DNA of 64,000 nt from Jiangella aurantiaca (GCF_004349105.1 NZ_SMLB01000010.1:62001-126000), one strand, 5' to 3'. Shown: positions 1 to 8,340, counted from the stretch's first letter. Translations and numbers: made by a program. Notes: generated from the sequence alone by a model not told the origin.

Positions 1-358
1 CGGCGGCCTTGCTGATGTCGAGGTTCGTGACGCCAGGCTCGACGACGGCACGCAGGTTGACCGGATCGACCTCCATGATGCGGCGCAGCCGCTGCAGCGA
101 GATGACGATGCCGTCGGCCACCGGCAGCGCGCCGCCGGACAGCCCGGTGCCGGCGCCGCGGGCGACGAACGGGACACCGTGCCGAGCGCAGACCCGCACG
201 GCGGCGGCGACCTCCCCGGCGGACCGGGGCAGCACCACCATCGCCGGCTGGACGCGATAGCCGGTGAGGCCGTCGCACTCATAGGTACGCAACCGGGCCG
301 GATCGGTGATGACGTTCTCGCGACCCAGCGCCTCTACCAGCTCGGCAGACCAGCTCAT
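1..358 (-). CDS. FAD-linked oxidase, glycolate oxidase GlcD type (5' part only)
   Basis: The first 119 codons are visible and the rest lies left of the window. Translation from the ATG at 358 gives the start of a PCMH-type FAD-binding domain. It contains RSAGEVAAAVRVCARHGVPFV and then the Gly-rich FAD-pyrophosphate loop ARGAGTGLSGGALP. This pattern is typical of GlcD and D-lactate dehydrogenases, which oxidise 2-hydroxyacids to 2-oxoacids with FAD. The gene is divergent from a GntR/FCD regulator, the usual partner of glycolate and lactate oxidation genes. The substrate cannot be decided from this fragment. The family is clear; the specific enzyme is not. Confidence 0.8.
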   Translation of the reverse strand, partial: MSWSAELVEALGRENVITDPARLRTYECDGLTGYRVQPAMVVLPRSAGEVAAAVRVCARHGVPFVARGAGTGLSGGALPVADGIVISLQRLRRIMEVDPVNLRAVVEPGVTNLDISKAA

Positions 359-463
359 ATTCCACGATCCGGAATACAACACCTCGCCATACGGATACCT
401 TAGGACCGCCCGATGGGCCGGTCAACCGGATCCATCGGGGCATCGTTCCGCCGCCGCCGCCGC

Positions 464-474
464 TCGTGGCACAA
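464..474. promoter_or_regulatory. Candidate FadR-type GntR operator
   Basis: TCGTGGCACAA matches the FadR-subfamily half-symmetric consensus TNGTNNNACNA at every fixed base. It lies in the 266-bp region between the GlcD-type gene and the divergent GntR/FCD regulator, where such a protein would act on both promoters. A short palindrome CCTATAGG (475-482) follows directly. Binding is inferred. Confidence 0.4.
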
Positions 475-624
475 CCTATAGGATCACCGCCGCGTTTCTG
501 TTGTGTTGCCTCGCCGTAAATCCGCTGGAACGGCACCTGATCTGCGTTGTTGTCCGTGCACGCGACTCGGAGTAGAGCGGTTGATCAGATAGGATCTCGC
601 TGTTCGCGCGGAGGGAGTTGCATC

Positions 625-1311
625 GTGTCCACGGGCGCCGTGACCACCGGCATCGCCGGCCTCGCACCGCTGAATCGCATGCAACGCGCCGGACGCACCG
701 CGCCGCACGTCCGCGACCTCCTGGAAGAGGCGATTCTGCAGGGTGTGCTGCTGCCCGGCGCCCACCTCAACGCCGACGGCCTGGCCAAGCAGCTCGGTAT
801 CAGCCACATCCCGGTCCGTGAGGCGCTGCGCGCCCTCGGCGTCGACGGGTGGATCGAGTTCCGGCCGCACCAGGGCGCGTTCGTCCGCGGCCGCAGCGAG
901 CAGGAGCTGGCCGACCTGTTCGAGAGCCGAACCTTCCTCGAGGCGCAGGCCGCCGCCCTGGCCGCTGAGCGGCGCACCGGCGAGCAACTCGCCATCCTCG
1001 ACGACATCCTCGCCCGGCAGCGGCAGTCCACCGACCCGATCGAGCTGGCCCGCATCAACGCGGAGTTCCACAGCGCCATGGCCGACTGCTCGCAGAACAA
1101 CCTCCTGGCCGGGTTCGTGCGCATGCTGAGCATGCGGGCGCGGTTCTACTTCTCGACGGTCCCGCCGCAACGGCAGGACACCTCTCGGCGCCAGCACGAG
1201 GCTTTGGTCGACGCGATCCGGCGGCGCGACAGCGCGGCGGCCGGCCAGCTGGCCCGCGACCACGTCGCCGCCACCCGCCGCGACGTGCGGGCGGAGCTGC
1301 TCGCTCCCTGA
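625..1311 (+). CDS. GntR family transcriptional regulator, FCD (FadR) subfamily
   Basis: This 228-residue DNA-binding regulator has an N-terminal winged helix (about residues 20-85, with DGLAKQLGISHIPVREALRAL) followed by an all-helical FCD ligand domain. FCD proteins usually sense small carboxylates through a metal-bound pocket. The GTG at 625 was chosen because AGGGAG lies ten bases upstream; an upstream in-frame start at 547 has no such site. Divergence from the GlcD-type oxidase suggests that it controls that gene in response to a hydroxyacid or its product. The effector is not known. Confidence 0.88.
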   Translation: MSTGAVTTGIAGLAPLNRMQRAGRTAPHVRDLLEEAILQGVLLPGAHLNADGLAKQLGISHIPVREALRALGVDGWIEFRPHQGAFVRGRSEQELADLFESRTFLEAQAAALAAERRTGEQLAILDDILARQRQSTDPIELARINAEFHSAMADCSQNNLLAGFVRMLSMRARFYFSTVPPQRQDTSRRQHEALVDAIRRRDSAAAGQLARDHVAATRRDVRAELLAP

Positions 1312-1384
1312 GCCCGGGCCCGACTGCGTCCCCCGGTGTGAACACGGCCAGAATGGGTCGCACCAGCACCGAGGAGAATCCACG

Positions 1385-1792
1385 ATGGCCAAGTACCTGC
1401 TGCTCAAGCACTACCGCGGCGCACCGGCGGCGGTCAACGACGTGCCGATGGACCAGTGGACGCCGGAGGAGATCTCCGCCCACGTGCAGTACATGCGCGA
1501 CTTCGCCGCCCGGCTCGAGGAGACCGGTGAGTTCGTCGACCACCTGGCGCTTTCGCCGGAGGGCACCTTCGTCCGCTACGACGGCGAGGGCCGCCCGCCG
1601 GTCACCGATGGCCCGTTCGCCGAGACCAAGGACCTCATCGCCGGCTGGACGGTCATCGACGTCGACAGCTACGAGCGGGCGCTCGAGCTGGCCGGCGAGC
1701 TGTCGGCCGCCCCCGGCGCGGGCGGGAAGCCGATCCACGAGTGGCTGGAGGTGCGTCCGTTCCTGGCCGTGCCGCCCACCATCGCCGAGTGA
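1385..1792 (+). CDS. DGPF (YCII-related) protein, partner of ECF42 sigma factor
   Basis: This 135-residue ferredoxin-like-fold protein carries the motif TDGPFAETKDLIAGW that names the DGPF family. The start follows GAGGAGAATCC closely. The stop overlaps the GTG of the next gene by four bases, so the two are translationally coupled. DGPF proteins are the conserved neighbours of ECF42 sigma factors in actinobacteria. They have not been shown to act as classical anti-sigma factors, and their biochemical role is unsettled. Pairing with the sigma gene is seen directly here; function beyond that is inference. Confidence 0.87.
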   Translation: MAKYLLLKHYRGAPAAVNDVPMDQWTPEEISAHVQYMRDFAARLEETGEFVDHLALSPEGTFVRYDGEGRPPVTDGPFAETKDLIAGWTVIDVDSYERALELAGELSAAPGAGGKPIHEWLEVRPFLAVPPTIAE

Positions 1793-2946
1793 CCACGCCG
1801 GTGGACGAGGTCCTGCTGCGCAGCCTCACGCCGAACGTGCTGGCGATCCTCGTTCGCCGCGGAGCCGACTTCGCGACGGCCGAGGACGCCGTACAGGAGG
1901 CGCTGGTCGAGGCTGTGCGCGTCTGGCCGGACGGCCCGCCGCGGGACCCGAAGGGCTGGCTGGTCACCGTCGCCTGGCGCAAGTTCCTCGACGCGACCAG
2001 GGCGGCGGCGGCCCGCCGCCGGCGCGAGGACCTCGTCCAGGAGGAGCCGGCTCCCGGGCCCGCGCCCGCGGTGGACGACACCCTCCAGCTCTACTTCCTG
2101 TGCGCCCACCCCTCGCTGACGCCGTCGTCCGCGGTCGCGCTCACGCTGCGCGCCGTCGGCGGGCTGACCACCCGCCAGATCGCCGCTGCCTACCTGGTGC
2201 CCGAGGCGACCATGGCGCAGCGCATCAGCCGGGCCAAACGCACAGTGTCGGGCGTGCGGTTCGACCAGCCCGGCGACGTCGCCACCGTCCTGCGCGTCCT
2301 GTACCTGGTCTTCAACGAGGGCTACTCCGGCGACGTCGACCTCGCCGCCGAGGCCATCCGGCTCACCCGTCAGCTGGCGGCGGCGATCGACCATCCCGAG
2401 GTGTCCGGGCTGCTCGCCCTCATGCTGCTGCACCACGCCCGGCGTGCCGCCCGGACCGCGCCGGACGGCAGCCTGGTCCCGCTCGCCGAACAGGACCGCG
2501 GCCGGTGGGACACCGAGTCGATCGCCGAGGGCGTCCAGATCCTGCAGGCGGCCCTCGCGCGCGACCGGCTGGGCGAGTTCCAGGCCCAGGCCGCCATCGC
2601 GGCACTCCACGCCGACGCGCCCACCGCCGAGGAGACCGACTGGGTGCAGATCGTCGAGTGGTACGACGAGCTCGCGCGCCTGACCGACAGCCCGGTCGTC
2701 CGGCTCAACCGCGCGGTGGCCGTCGGCGAGGCGGACGGACCGCGCGCCGGCCTCGCGGCGCTCGCGGAGCTGGACGACTCGCTCCCCCGGCACGCCGCGG
2801 TGGCGGCGTACCTCCACGAGCGCGACGGGGACCTGGCGACGGCGGCACGGCTGTACGCCGAGGCGGCGCAGAAGGCGCCCAACCTCGCCGAGCGCGCCCA
2901 CCTGACCCGTCAGGCCGCCCGGCTCAACGCCCGCCCGAGTTCTTGA
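1789..2946 (+). CDS. RNA polymerase sigma factor, ECF42 group, with C-terminal extension
   Basis: This 385-residue protein has a sigma-70 region 2 (about residues 5-75, with ATAEDAVQEALVEAVRVWP) and a region 4 helix-turn-helix (GLTTRQIAAAYLVPEATMAQRISRAK, about 122-147). An extension of roughly 200 residues follows, far longer than ordinary ECF factors. The extension holds TPR-like helical pairs (ALLSRD-type units such as RLNRAVAVGEADGPRAGLAAL) and is required for activity in studied ECF42 members. The GTG at 1789 overlaps the DGPF stop. No anti-sigma gene is adjacent, as expected for this group. Its target promoters are unknown. Confidence 0.9.
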   Translation: MTTPVDEVLLRSLTPNVLAILVRRGADFATAEDAVQEALVEAVRVWPDGPPRDPKGWLVTVAWRKFLDATRAAAARRRREDLVQEEPAPGPAPAVDDTLQLYFLCAHPSLTPSSAVALTLRAVGGLTTRQIAAAYLVPEATMAQRISRAKRTVSGVRFDQPGDVATVLRVLYLVFNEGYSGDVDLAAEAIRLTRQLAAAIDHPEVSGLLALMLLHHARRAARTAPDGSLVPLAEQDRGRWDTESIAEGVQILQAALARDRLGEFQAQAAIAALHADAPTAEETDWVQIVEWYDELARLTDSPVVRLNRAVAVGEADGPRAGLAALAELDDSLPRHAAVAAYLHERDGDLATAARLYAEAAQKAPNLAERAHLTRQAARLNARPSS

Positions 2947-2963
2947 CGGCCCGGAGACGACGA

Positions 2964-3001
2964 CGCGCCGCCGCGAACCCGGCGGGGGTCGCGGCGGCGC
3001 G
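2964..3001. terminator. Hairpin between convergent sigma factor and helicase genes
   Basis: A perfect 13-bp GC-rich inverted repeat (2964-2976 with 2989-3001) with a 12-nt loop lies between two converging stop codons. It has no T-run, which is common for terminators of GC-rich actinobacteria, and could serve both strands. Confidence 0.6.
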
Positions 3002-3022
3002 CCTCGTGTCTGGTGCGGGCCG

Positions 3023-4591
3023 TCAGTCGCGGCGGCGGTAACCCGACGGGCGGCCGCGTCCGGCGCCGCCGCCCTTGTACGGACGACCGGAGCGGTTCGG
3101 GCGGCTGCCGTTGCCCGACGACCGCGGCCGCTCGCGCTCCTGCGCCATCGCCGGAGCGTCGGCGAGCGCCGTCGGCGTGATGGGTCCCTCGACGGCGCGG
3201 GCGTCGACGTTCTTGGCGGTGACGCCCGCGCGGCGGAGCAGGTCGCCCAGCCCGCGCACCTGCCGCGGGGTCGCGACGGTGACGACGGCGCCCGTGGCGC
3301 CCGCGCGGGCCGTACGGCCCGAACGGTGCAGGTATGACTTGGGCTCGCCGGCCGGGTCGAAGTGCACGACCATGCCGACGCCGTCGACGTGGATGCCGCG
3401 GGCGGCGACGTCGGTGGCGACGACCACCTTCGCCCGGCCGGACTTGAACCGGTCGAGGTTGCGCTCGCGGACCCGCTGCGACAGGTCGCCGTGCAGGTCG
3501 ACCGCCGCGACGCCGGCGTCCTCGAGGTCCTCGGCCAGCCGGGTGGCGCCGTCCTTGGTGCGGGTGAAGACGATGCTGCGCGGGTTCGCCCGCATCAGCT
3601 CGGTCATGACGTCGAGCTTGTTGTGCGGGCCGACCACGAGCACGTGGTGGTCCATCGTCGTGACGGAGTTGGCGTCGGGGTCGATCTCGTGCTTGGCCGG
3701 GGCGTTGAGGTGCCGCCGGACCAGCTTGTCGACGTCGCCGTCGAGCGTGGCCGACAGCAGCATCCGCTGGCCGCCTGCGGGCGTGGCGGCGAGCAGCTCG
3801 TCGACGACCGGGAAGAACCCGAGGTCGCACAGGTGGTCGGCCTCGTCGAGCGCGACGACCTCGACGTCGTCGAGCTTGCACACGCCCTTCTCGATGAGGT
3901 CGCTGAGCCGGCCCGGGGTGGCGACGACGACGTCCGCGCCGCGGTCGAGCCGGCGGATCTGCCGGTCGTACGGCGCGCCGCCGTAGACGGTGACCATGCG
4001 CAGCCGCAGCGCCTCGGCCAGCGGCTCGAGCGCCGTGGTGACCTGGCCGGCCAGCTCGCGGGTCGGCACGACGATGAGCGCCCGCGGGCGGTTGGGCTCG
4101 CTGCGCGCGCCGTCGAGCCGGGCGAGGATCGGCAGGCCGAATGCCAGCGTCTTGCCGGAGCCCGTGCGGGCCCGGCCGAGCACGTCGCGGCCGGCGATGG
4201 CGTCGGGCATGACCGCCGCCTGGACGGGGGTCGGCTCGACGATGCCGTCGACGCCGAGGATCTTCACGACGCGGTCGGGCACCCCCATGCCGGAGAACGC
4301 CGAGCCGGCCGGGTCGAACGCCTCGATGGCGGCCCGGCGGGCGGGGTCGAAGGAGCGGCGGTCGTTGGGGCGGCCGCCCTGGCGGCGGTCGCCGCGGAAC
4401 GGCCGGCGGCCGTCGCCGTCGCGGCGGAAGCCACCCTCACGGCGGAACCCGCCGTCGCGGCGGAAGCCACCCTCACGCCGGTGGCCGCCGTCTTCGCGCG
4501 GACCACCGCTGCGGTCGGATCGCGGGCGGTAGCCGGAGGAGGAACGGGAATCGGTGCCGGTAGAACTGCCGGCAGGGTCGTACGAAGTCAC
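3023..4591 (-). CDS. DEAD-box RNA helicase
   Basis: This 522-residue ATP-dependent RNA helicase is of the RhlE/CsdA type. It has an Arg/Gly-rich N-terminal tail (about residues 1-85) with tandem RREGGFRRDGGF units, a Q motif near residues 99-125, Walker A ARTGSGKT, the motif DEAD (ALDEADHLCDLGF), the motif SAT and the motif HRSGRTARAG. The C-tail is again basic and Gly-rich, which helps non-specific RNA binding. Such enzymes unwind structured RNA in ribosome assembly, mRNA decay and cold adaptation. The GTG at 4591 has GGAG eight bases upstream and replaces a longer possible reading frame. Confidence 0.93.
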   Translation of the reverse strand: MTSYDPAGSSTGTDSRSSSGYRPRSDRSGGPREDGGHRREGGFRRDGGFRREGGFRRDGDGRRPFRGDRRQGGRPNDRRSFDPARRAAIEAFDPAGSAFSGMGVPDRVVKILGVDGIVEPTPVQAAVMPDAIAGRDVLGRARTGSGKTLAFGLPILARLDGARSEPNRPRALIVVPTRELAGQVTTALEPLAEALRLRMVTVYGGAPYDRQIRRLDRGADVVVATPGRLSDLIEKGVCKLDDVEVVALDEADHLCDLGFFPVVDELLAATPAGGQRMLLSATLDGDVDKLVRRHLNAPAKHEIDPDANSVTTMDHHVLVVGPHNKLDVMTELMRANPRSIVFTRTKDGATRLAEDLEDAGVAAVDLHGDLSQRVRERNLDRFKSGRAKVVVATDVAARGIHVDGVGMVVHFDPAGEPKSYLHRSGRTARAGATGAVVTVATPRQVRGLGDLLRRAGVTAKNVDARAVEGPITPTALADAPAMAQERERPRSSGNGSRPNRSGRPYKGGGAGRGRPSGYRRRD

Positions 4592-4864
4592 TGTGCTCCG
4601 AATCGGTAGAGCGCGGGGCGCGCACCCCAGCGCGTCCGCAAGCGGGCGGACGCACGGTGGGCCTTCGAGGGGCGCGGGGTACCCGACTTTCCCTCGACGT
4701 TCCACCGTCACAGAATTCGGGCACGAATCAGGCCCCGTAGATACACGAGGCCTTGGCTTGGTGTCAGTCTACCGGTTCGCGACCCGTCAGACACCTCGGA
4801 CGACGGAGATGCTCATCACTCGCCGCAGGAATGCGACCGGCGGTGAGGTGCGTTGGTCGCGGAC

Positions 4865-5284
4865 ATGAGCGACGACTCCCTCCGCAAGCTCCTCGCCGCG
4901 CACCGCCTGGGCGTGCTGGCGACCGTGAAGCGCGACGGCCGGCCGCAGGTGTCGGTGGTGACCTACGTGTACGACCTCGGCCCGGACCTGATCCGCGTCT
5001 CGATCCGCGACCCGCTGGCCAAGACCCGCAACCTGCGTCGCGACTCGCGGGCGACGCTGCAGGTGACGGCGCCGGGCGGCGGCTCGTGGGTGGCGGCGGA
5101 AGGGCTGGCGGAGCTCACGCCGGTGGCCCGCGATCCGCACGACGACACCGTCGAGGCGCTGGTGGAGCACTACCGCGACGCTCGCGGCGAGCACCCGGAC
5201 TGGGACGACTTCCGCGCCGCGATGGTTCGCGACGAGCGGGTGCTGCTGCGGCTGCCGGTCGATCATGTCTACGGCCGGGCCTGA
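4865..5284 (+). CDS. PPOX-class F420-dependent oxidoreductase-like protein
   Basis: This 139-residue split-barrel flavin/F420-binding protein is of the pyridoxamine 5'-phosphate oxidase-like fold. The opening LRKLLAAHRLGVLATVKRDGRPQVSVVTYVYD is the standard start of this family in actinobacteria. A central arginine-rich strand, LAKTRNLRRDSRATL, probably binds the cofactor phosphate. These enzymes reduce substrates with F420H2 or flavin; the substrate cannot be told. A TTG at 4853 in frame has a somewhat better Shine-Dalgarno and is an alternative start. The last 16 bp overlap the convergent PH-domain gene. Confidence 0.75.
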   Translation: MSDDSLRKLLAAHRLGVLATVKRDGRPQVSVVTYVYDLGPDLIRVSIRDPLAKTRNLRRDSRATLQVTAPGGGSWVAAEGLAELTPVARDPHDDTVEALVEHYRDARGEHPDWDDFRAAMVRDERVLLRLPVDHVYGRA

Positions 5285-6855
5285 GCCTCCACCGGCGCCG
5301 GGTCCGCGGCCGGAGCCGCCGCCGGCGCCGTCGACCGAAAGGCCGTGAGCAGCCCTGGCACCGCGCGGTCGGCGAGGTCGACCGCCTCGGCGGAGTCGAC
5401 GTCGATGGCCTCGTAGGCGCCGTATCCGGCCGCCGTCGTCACCTGGACGGTGGCCAGGCCGAGCCGTCGCTGCAGCAGCGACTGCCTGAACGTGACGCCG
5501 ACGACGGCGCGGCTCTGCAGCGCCGCGGTGCTGCGGCTCCAGGCGCCGGACCGCGTGACCAGGTAGCCGTCGGCGACGGTGTGCCCGAGCGACCGGTACG
5601 CCACCACGGCCAGCGCCAGCGTGATCGGCAGCAGCCCGAGCCCGGCCAGCCAGACGCCGTCCGGCATGGCGTCGATCAGCGTGGTGAGCCAGGCCAGCAG
5701 ACCGGTGACGATCGCCGTCGCGATGAGCGCCCAGCCGACGCGGCGGCGCAGCGCCCGGCGCGGGTGCGGCCGCAGCGAGCGGTCGAGCGGGCTCTGGCCG
5801 GTCTCGAGCACCCGGGCGGCCACCCGGCGGGCGACGGAGACCGGCCCGCGCGGCAGAATCTGTGCCGACGGCGTCAGGCTCCAGATGCTGAGGCCGGTGG
5901 AGATCACCGTGGTGTCGGCCATGCCCATCCACCGCCAGAGCAGTGGCTCGTCGATCTGCACGCCGCGCAGGCGGTTGTCGTCGCGGTTGACCTCGCGCGT
6001 CTTGAACAGGCCCTGGGTCGTGCGCAGGACGGTGCCACGGTCGCCGGGGACCCGGGCCAGCACGAACCGCCAGTTCTCGGTGAAGAAGTTGATCGCCAGT
6101 CCGACGACCCCGATGACGCCCACCGTCGCCACCGCGACGACCACCGTCGACGCCGTGCCGATGGCGTCCCAGTCGGCCAGGCCGCGGACGAACCCGGCCG
6201 GGTCCAGGCCGAACAGCTGCAGCGCCCAGTAGGTGCCCCATAGCAGGCCGGCCGCCATGAGGAACGCCCAGAAGCTGAACATGTTGTAGACGACCCAGGA
6301 CCGCTCCAGCCGGGCGAACACCTGCTCGTCGCGCGGCACCGGCGCCGCCTCGGCGACCACCTCGGGTTCCGCCGACCGCTCCGCCGGCCCGCCGGGGAGC
6401 AGCTCCTGCCGCAGCCTCTGCGCCGTCTCGACCCGGACTGCGTCGAGGGTAAGCGCCGCCTCGCCGGCGGCACTGTGCTGGCCGGCGCCGACCGTGATGA
6501 CGCGCAGCCCGGTCAGCCGATGCCGGAACTTCGCCGACGTGTCGACGCTGCGGATGCGGTCGCGCCGGATCGATCGGTGCTGCCGGACCAGCAGCCCGGT
6601 GCGCCGTTCGACGTACTCGTCGGTGATGCGGTAGCGCGTCTTGACCCAGCGCAGCAGGTCGGCCAGCCCACCGAGCACGCCGACGCCCGTCGCGACGAGG
6701 ATCGGGCCCATGGTGCCCCAGCTGATCTCGGCGTCGAAGAACGCGATGGCGACGCCGGCCGGGACCATCGACAGCACCGTCTTGGCGGAGTCGACCCAGA
6801 CGACCCGGGTGTCCAGGCGCTGCCACGGCACCTCGTCGAGGGGCTCGGTGCTCAT
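5269..6855 (-). CDS. Membrane protein with bacterial PH domains (YdbT-like)
   Basis: This 528-residue protein has several hydrophobic segments and at least two to three bPH2 (DUF304) domains, recognisable by repeats such as YRITDEYVERRTGLLVRQH and DGYLVTRSGAWSRSTAALQ. Family members are membrane proteins of unclear biochemical function, often found as a long plus short pair. Here the short partner precedes it with a 4-bp ATGA overlap, so the two probably form one complex. The whole operon begins with a TetR gene. No enzymatic motif is visible. Confidence 0.8.
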   Translation of the reverse strand: MSTEPLDEVPWQRLDTRVVWVDSAKTVLSMVPAGVAIAFFDAEISWGTMGPILVATGVGVLGGLADLLRWVKTRYRITDEYVERRTGLLVRQHRSIRRDRIRSVDTSAKFRHRLTGLRVITVGAGQHSAAGEAALTLDAVRVETAQRLRQELLPGGPAERSAEPEVVAEAAPVPRDEQVFARLERSWVVYNMFSFWAFLMAAGLLWGTYWALQLFGLDPAGFVRGLADWDAIGTASTVVVAVATVGVIGVVGLAINFFTENWRFVLARVPGDRGTVLRTTQGLFKTREVNRDDNRLRGVQIDEPLLWRWMGMADTTVISTGLSIWSLTPSAQILPRGPVSVARRVAARVLETGQSPLDRSLRPHPRRALRRRVGWALIATAIVTGLLAWLTTLIDAMPDGVWLAGLGLLPITLALAVVAYRSLGHTVADGYLVTRSGAWSRSTAALQSRAVVGVTFRQSLLQRRLGLATVQVTTAAGYGAYEAIDVDSAEAVDLADRAVPGLLTAFRSTAPAAAPAADPAPVEAQARP

Positions 6856-7349
6856 GTCGCGTCGCCTGGGGTGCGCTGGGTGATCCTGGCCAGCTCCGCG
6901 GCCACCTGAGCGGCGACCCTCGCGTCCATGCCGGGCACCTTGATCGGCCCGCGCGACGACGCCGTGGTCACCTCGAGCGTGGCAAGCTTCAGTGCCTGCT
7001 CGAGCGGGCCGCGGATGGTGTCGACGGTCTGGATGCGGGAGATCGGCGCCACCCGCCACTCGCGGACGACCCAGCCGGTGACGGCGTAGACGGCGTCCTC
7101 GGTGACCTCCCACCGGTGGACGGCGTAGCGCCACAGCGGCATGACCAGGGTGACGACGGCGCCCCAGATCGCGCCGACGAGGAGGATCGGGCCCAGCCAC
7201 GACCGGGCCGAGTCGAAGATCAGGTACGCCCCCGCGAGCAGGCCGGCGAGGATGCCGAAGCCGAGTGCCGACTGCAGCGCCCACAGGCCGACGGCCCGGC
7301 GCTCGACCCGGTGCTCGGGCGGCCGCAGGGCGATCGGCTGCTCAGCCAC
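6852..7349 (-). CDS. PH domain-containing membrane protein (YdbS-like)
   Basis: This 165-residue protein has two adjacent transmembrane helices (about residues 25-70) followed by one bPH2 domain (HRWEVTEDAVYAVTGWVVREWRVAPISRIQT in outline, with the conserved RIQTVDTIRGP loop). It overlaps the end of the TetR gene (8 bp) and the start of the larger PH protein (4 bp), so the three form one operon. The short and long partners probably assemble at the membrane. The precise role is unknown. Confidence 0.82.
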   Translation of the reverse strand: MAEQPIALRPPEHRVERRAVGLWALQSALGFGILAGLLAGAYLIFDSARSWLGPILLVGAIWGAVVTLVMPLWRYAVHRWEVTEDAVYAVTGWVVREWRVAPISRIQTVDTIRGPLEQALKLATLEVTTASSRGPIKVPGMDARVAAQVAAELARITQRTPGDAT

Positions 7350-7986
7350 GGCCGATCCGGCTCAGCCGGGACCGGCGCACGGCCAGGTCGTACGTCATGG
7401 ACAGCTCCTTCGCGTACGCGTCGACGTCGGTCTCAGGATGGGCGAACAGCTCGCTCGGGATCGCCTCCAGGCTGCCGAGCAGCGTGACCGCCATGAACCG
7501 CGGCGAGAAGTCGCGGAACTCGCCGTGCTCCTGGCCCTCGCGCAGCAGCTGCTCGATCTGGCCGACGGAGGTCTCGCGCTGCGACCGGACCAGCTCGCGG
7601 TTCTCCTGCCCGCCCACGCCGGCGAGCACCTGGCCCAGCGCGAGCACGTGCCGGCGGTGCGTGTCGCAGAACGTCACGAACCCCTCGATCAGCCGCCGCA
7701 ACGCCTCGCGGTAACTGGCGGCGTCACCGATGCGCTCGGTGAGCCAGGCGTCCATCAGCGCGTTGATGTCGGCCACGACCTGCTGGAAGAGCTCGGCCTT
7801 GTGGTCGAAGTGGTACGAGATGAGCCCAGCGCTGATGCCGGCCTGCTCGGCGATGCGTGCGAACGACGTCTTGGCATAACCGACGTCGGCCAGTGTCTCG
7901 ATGGCCGCGGCGACGATCTGGTCGCGGCGGGCGGCCTCGATGAAGGACCGGCTCCTCTGGTCGGTCGCCTCATTTCTTGGTCGCAT
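7342..7986 (-). CDS. TetR family transcriptional regulator
   Basis: This 214-residue repressor has an N-terminal helix-turn-helix (about residues 20-65: IVAAAIETLADVGYAKTSF then GISAGLISYHFDHKAELF). A helical ligand and dimerisation domain follows. I chose the ATG at 7986 over an upstream TTG at 7992. No Shine-Dalgarno is visible, but TAGAAT sits seven bases upstream, so the mRNA may be leaderless. A perfect palindrome lies across the start codon, which suggests autoregulation. The downstream PH-domain genes overlap it and should share its control. Confidence 0.9.
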   Translation of the reverse strand: MRPRNEATDQRSRSFIEAARRDQIVAAAIETLADVGYAKTSFARIAEQAGISAGLISYHFDHKAELFQQVVADINALMDAWLTERIGDAASYREALRRLIEGFVTFCDTHRRHVLALGQVLAGVGGQENRELVRSQRETSVGQIEQLLREGQEHGEFRDFSPRFMAVTLLGSLEAIPSELFAHPETDVDAYAKELSMTYDLAVRRSRLSRIGRG

Positions 7987-7992
7987 GACCAA
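7977..7992. promoter_or_regulatory. Candidate TetR operator over its own start codon
   Basis: TTGGTC-GCAT-GACCAA is a perfect 6+6 inverted repeat covering the start codon. The putative -10 hexamer TAGAAT is just upstream on the minus strand. A dimeric TetR repressor here would block its own transcription start. Confidence 0.55.
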
Positions 7993-8116
7993 AATTCTAG
8001 CGACACCTTCAGAAGTCGGCTAAGCGGCGAGCCACAGATGAGGCTCTTCGCCGGGGACGCAAGCGTTGGCGGGAGTCCACGTGGTGAGATCTGCCGGTGA
8101 TTCGGGGGCCATCACC

Positions 8117-8170
8117 AGGACTTCTCCCGCATCACGAGGCCTGCATGCCTGGTGAAGCGGGAGAAGTCCT
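8117..8170. repeat. Palindromic intergenic element, family A copy 1
   Basis: A 54-nt near-perfect hairpin. A 14-bp outer stem (8117-8130 with 8157-8170), TCAC/GTGA and AGGC/GCCT inner stems separated by single mismatches, and a 6-nt loop CTGCAT are all visible. It matches copy 2 in inverse orientation. No gene lies in it. It could end transcription of the Trx-NHL gene but has no T-run. Confidence 0.75.
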
Positions 8171-8261
8171 AGTGAGGTACGCGATCGCCCCGTCCCCTTG
8201 AACCGACGCGACCGGCCCACGGATCGGATCGAAGAGCCGAAAATGAGCACGTGAAGTAGGG

Positions 8262-8307
8262 GTGCACCCGCTCCACCAGGCATGCATTCCTCGGGAAGCG
8301 GGAGCAC
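8262..8307. repeat. Palindromic intergenic element, family A copy 2 (inverted)
   Basis: Read on the minus strand, the element shares the core TGCATGCCTGGTG and flanking CCCGC/GCGGG with copy 1. Its outer stem is different but still paired (GTGC, one mismatch, CCCGCT with AGCGGG, one mismatch, GCAC). Different sequence with kept pairing points to selection on structure. With copy 1 it fills most of the 354-bp gap 7987-8340, where I see no gene. Confidence 0.7.
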
Positions 8308-8340
8308 GCCTTTCCCGCGACGCTCGGAGACACGCTCGTC

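Noticed and set aside
448-464. CCG trinucleotide run as a possible functional repeat
   Set aside because: It is short and expected by chance in DNA of this GC content.
4420-4490. Tandem repeats as a possible non-coding repeat or CRISPR-like array
   Set aside because: They encode the in-frame RREGGFRRDGGF tail of the DEAD-box helicase, with no spacers.
4787-6826. 679-codon open frame antisense to the PPOX and PH-domain genes
   Set aside because: It has Arg/Ala/Pro-rich low-complexity composition typical of high-GC shadow frames and covers two real genes with family motifs.
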